This document shows, piece after piece, positions 61,847-64,000 of a stretch of DNA of 64,000 bases. The notes beneath the pieces were generated by a model. The model made no database searches, was not told where the DNA came from, and was given only the letters and a program-made list of their open reading frames with translations. Source of the stretch: Struthio camelus (taxonomy: Eukaryota; Chordata; Aves; Struthioniformes; Struthionidae); NCBI RefSeq assembly GCF_040807025.1, contig NC_090982.1:52497112-52561111 (forward strand), given 5' to 3'. Each line of letters begins with the position of its first letter. The first letter of the stretch is position 1. The translations under genes were made by a program, and so were the position numbers.

Positions 61847-64000
61847 CTCGAGAAGAAAAAAAAAAGGAAAAAAAAAGTAAGTCAAAGGGAAGTTACAGAA
61901 TTTGCTGAAGCATATACAAACTATAGCACTGTTACAGTACAAGAGCAACTCAGTAGCTGGCAGATTTTATCCCAAACAATATCATCTGAATAATTATCTT
62001 AACATCCAGTTGCTTTGGGAAAAAGTATTTTTGGATATCTCAAAAGCTCCAAACACAGAAAATAAAAAAGCTAATACAGTTTGAATTTTTTATCTCCGTT
62101 ATCGTCATCTAAAATATATTGCTTTCTTACTGAAGTCTTTCTGCTGGCTGTCGTACTTCATTAGCAATACTCATCTGTATGGTATAGAACTGCACTTGCG
62201 ACACGTGGTGTTTGACAGTTACGTGTTTTGCAGCTAAATCAAAAAACTAAAACGGATGGCAGAGGGAGATACACTAGTAAGCTGGAATTAAAAGTAGCAG
62301 TGTATTTTGACAATGTTTAAATACACGCATGTTTTATTAAACAAGCGCACTGAGTAGCCAATTCTGCAAAACGTTGAATATAATCTTTAATTACAGTTTC
62401 AAAGTGGCCAGGAATGTATAGCCAGAAAGGTGCTTTTACATAGTTGAAAGCAAGCCCTTGTCCTTCTCCAGGAACACTCCTACGTCAGTGTCACTAATCA
62501 ATAAACTGCCTGAAGAATTGCACGCTGTACAACTGACTGCAGATGAGCAGTCATAGTCCTTGAAAAGTTTAAAGGCATACTTTACATTTCTGATACTAAA
62601 ACATGTATTAGAGAAAGGATTAAGAAAACAACGAAGGCAAGATATTCATGAGGGCATGTATGGTTTTCATAGACTCCAAATTAAAGTCTGGGCATTCAAG
62701 TAACATCTTGCATGAAGCTGAAGTCTGCCTGAACAACGTTAATCTAATCTACTCATGAAACAGTAGGAATACCCCTTATCATAAGCTTGAAGAATATGAA
62801 CGTTTGTTCCTTTCCTGCACGCGTGCATATTTAAACTATAGCTCTACTTTTTGTGGTTTTTCTCAGGAGTGCTTACTGTCAAATACTCCCAAACACCACT
62901 GTTACACCAGCTAGATTGCTGTCCCACCATTCAGCATTAGGGATACCGGTAATTTGCAAAACCACCAGGCTAAAATAATTTCGTATAGCAATTTCTATTC
63001 CAGAGCAATAAAACGTAGAGGCGATCTATTCATCTCTGTCACTTGGGAGTAAAAACGAAGCAAGCTGTGAAATTCAGTAATAGCCCCCATGAGCTGATTA
63101 GGGACTACACTGTGAGTGTCTGCCTACTCAAATTGCCGAGATACAGGGTCAAGAGTAGTGGGAATACAAAGATGACCTGTACGAATGAAAAAACAACGCA
63201 ATTAAAGCCTCCACAATGAGCAGAGGAGCAAAGAGAAACCTGTTTCTTACAGCGCAAGGCCAAAACGTCTTTACCTCCTAAACTTAAAGAGCTAGGTTGT
63301 TACATCTCCCTCCAGAACGTGCACACAAAGACCCTTAAGAAAGATTTGATAGCAGTAAGCTAGTAGAAACGGCCTAACGTAATGTTTTACTAATCGACTG
63401 AAACTCTGGTCCCATCACTTTTAGAATACTTCTACTGAAATTATACAGAGCTTTGGTCAGAGAGTGACAAATTTCTCTCTTAAGTTACATCGCTAAAAGC
63501 GCAGTTGTGCAAGGCTTGTAGCTTTCAGAAGCCCCCAAAAAAGGGAACTACTTGAGACCGCAACTGCCTCTTTGAAGAATGAAATACGTCATGTCTTTTG
63601 ACATACGTAGTCCCTTTTTAGGGACTGAAAACAAATCCGTTTTGCAGGCAAGGGTAAGCTGAAAATCACACAGCTCTGTTCTTGTACTTCAGAAAACAGA
63701 ACAAGAGAAAAGCAGAAGCACATCACAACTGTAAGTACTCTATTCAGCTTCTCAGACTACCAAGGGATGCCAGACAACACGCTGAGCTGTTAAGTCTTGC
63801 AAAAAAAAAAGGGGGAGGAGAAACAAAACCAGCCGGGGGAGCTGCCTTGCACAGAGTAGAGGAAGATGCAGCATTAGACTATTTTCAAGTGAGCACTTGC
63901 TGTCTCCAAGGTTTCTTATTAGATGACAATACAAACATATAAACTGCATGAAAAAATGAGAGAGAACCCAGAAAAAGAGAGAAGGCTTTCCTCCAATATT
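61847..64000 (-). other. LNPEP intron (partial)
   Basis: Upstream LNPEP intron that runs off the window. I looked for the preceding exon, which should carry HELAHQWFGNLVT and end just before GASLLL, and did not find it. Nothing else recognised. Confidence 0.8.

Noticed and set aside
61847-64000. Search for the LNPEP zinc-site exon (HEXXH)
   Set aside because: No matching frame exists on the - strand before the window ends, so it must lie further right.

Overview
The window is vertebrate nuclear DNA, most likely from a bird. The main evidence is a short truncated CR1 retrotransposon at 6231-6310 that ends in the octamer repeats typical of avian CR1. Split genes with GT-AG introns, low gene density, many long homopolymer tracts and no bacterial-style operons fit this. 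Two genes are recognisable, and they converge as LIX1 and LNPEP do in human 5q15. That human segment mostly corresponds to the avian Z chromosome, so Z linkage is likely, but it is inferred.

Left part (1-14.5 kb): the last four coding exons of LIX1 on the + strand (3388-3528, 7764-7859, 12209-12286, 12999-13289). They encode 201 residues including the C-terminus. The first roughly 80 residues lie left of the window. The 3' UTR follows, with candidate poly(A) signals at 14367 and 14498.

Middle part (about 14.5-45 kb): intergenic sequence plus the probable long 3' UTR of LNPEP. No coding gene could be supported. It holds a very old, decayed CR1-like LINE fragment (19885-20400), a pair of related direct repeats about 240-250 bp long and 6.6 kb apart (35819-36057 and 42398-42649) that I could not assign to a family, a strong G-quadruplex candidate (38012-38045), inverted repeats and simple repeats.

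Right part (46.8-64 kb): the last ten coding exons of LNPEP (insulin-regulated / cystinyl aminopeptidase) on the - strand, from 61846 down to the stop codon at 46779. All ten exons join in frame into 472 residues: the end of the catalytic domain and the whole helical C-terminal domain. The exon with the zinc-binding HEXXH motif must lie beyond 64000.

The two genes do not form a pathway. LIX1 is a developmental regulator and LNPEP a membrane peptidase; they are only neighbours. I found no clear new biological system. The items most worth a second look are the unassigned repeat pair, the cluster of weak splice donors in LNPEP, the possible short alternative last exon in LIX1, and the structured or G-rich elements.
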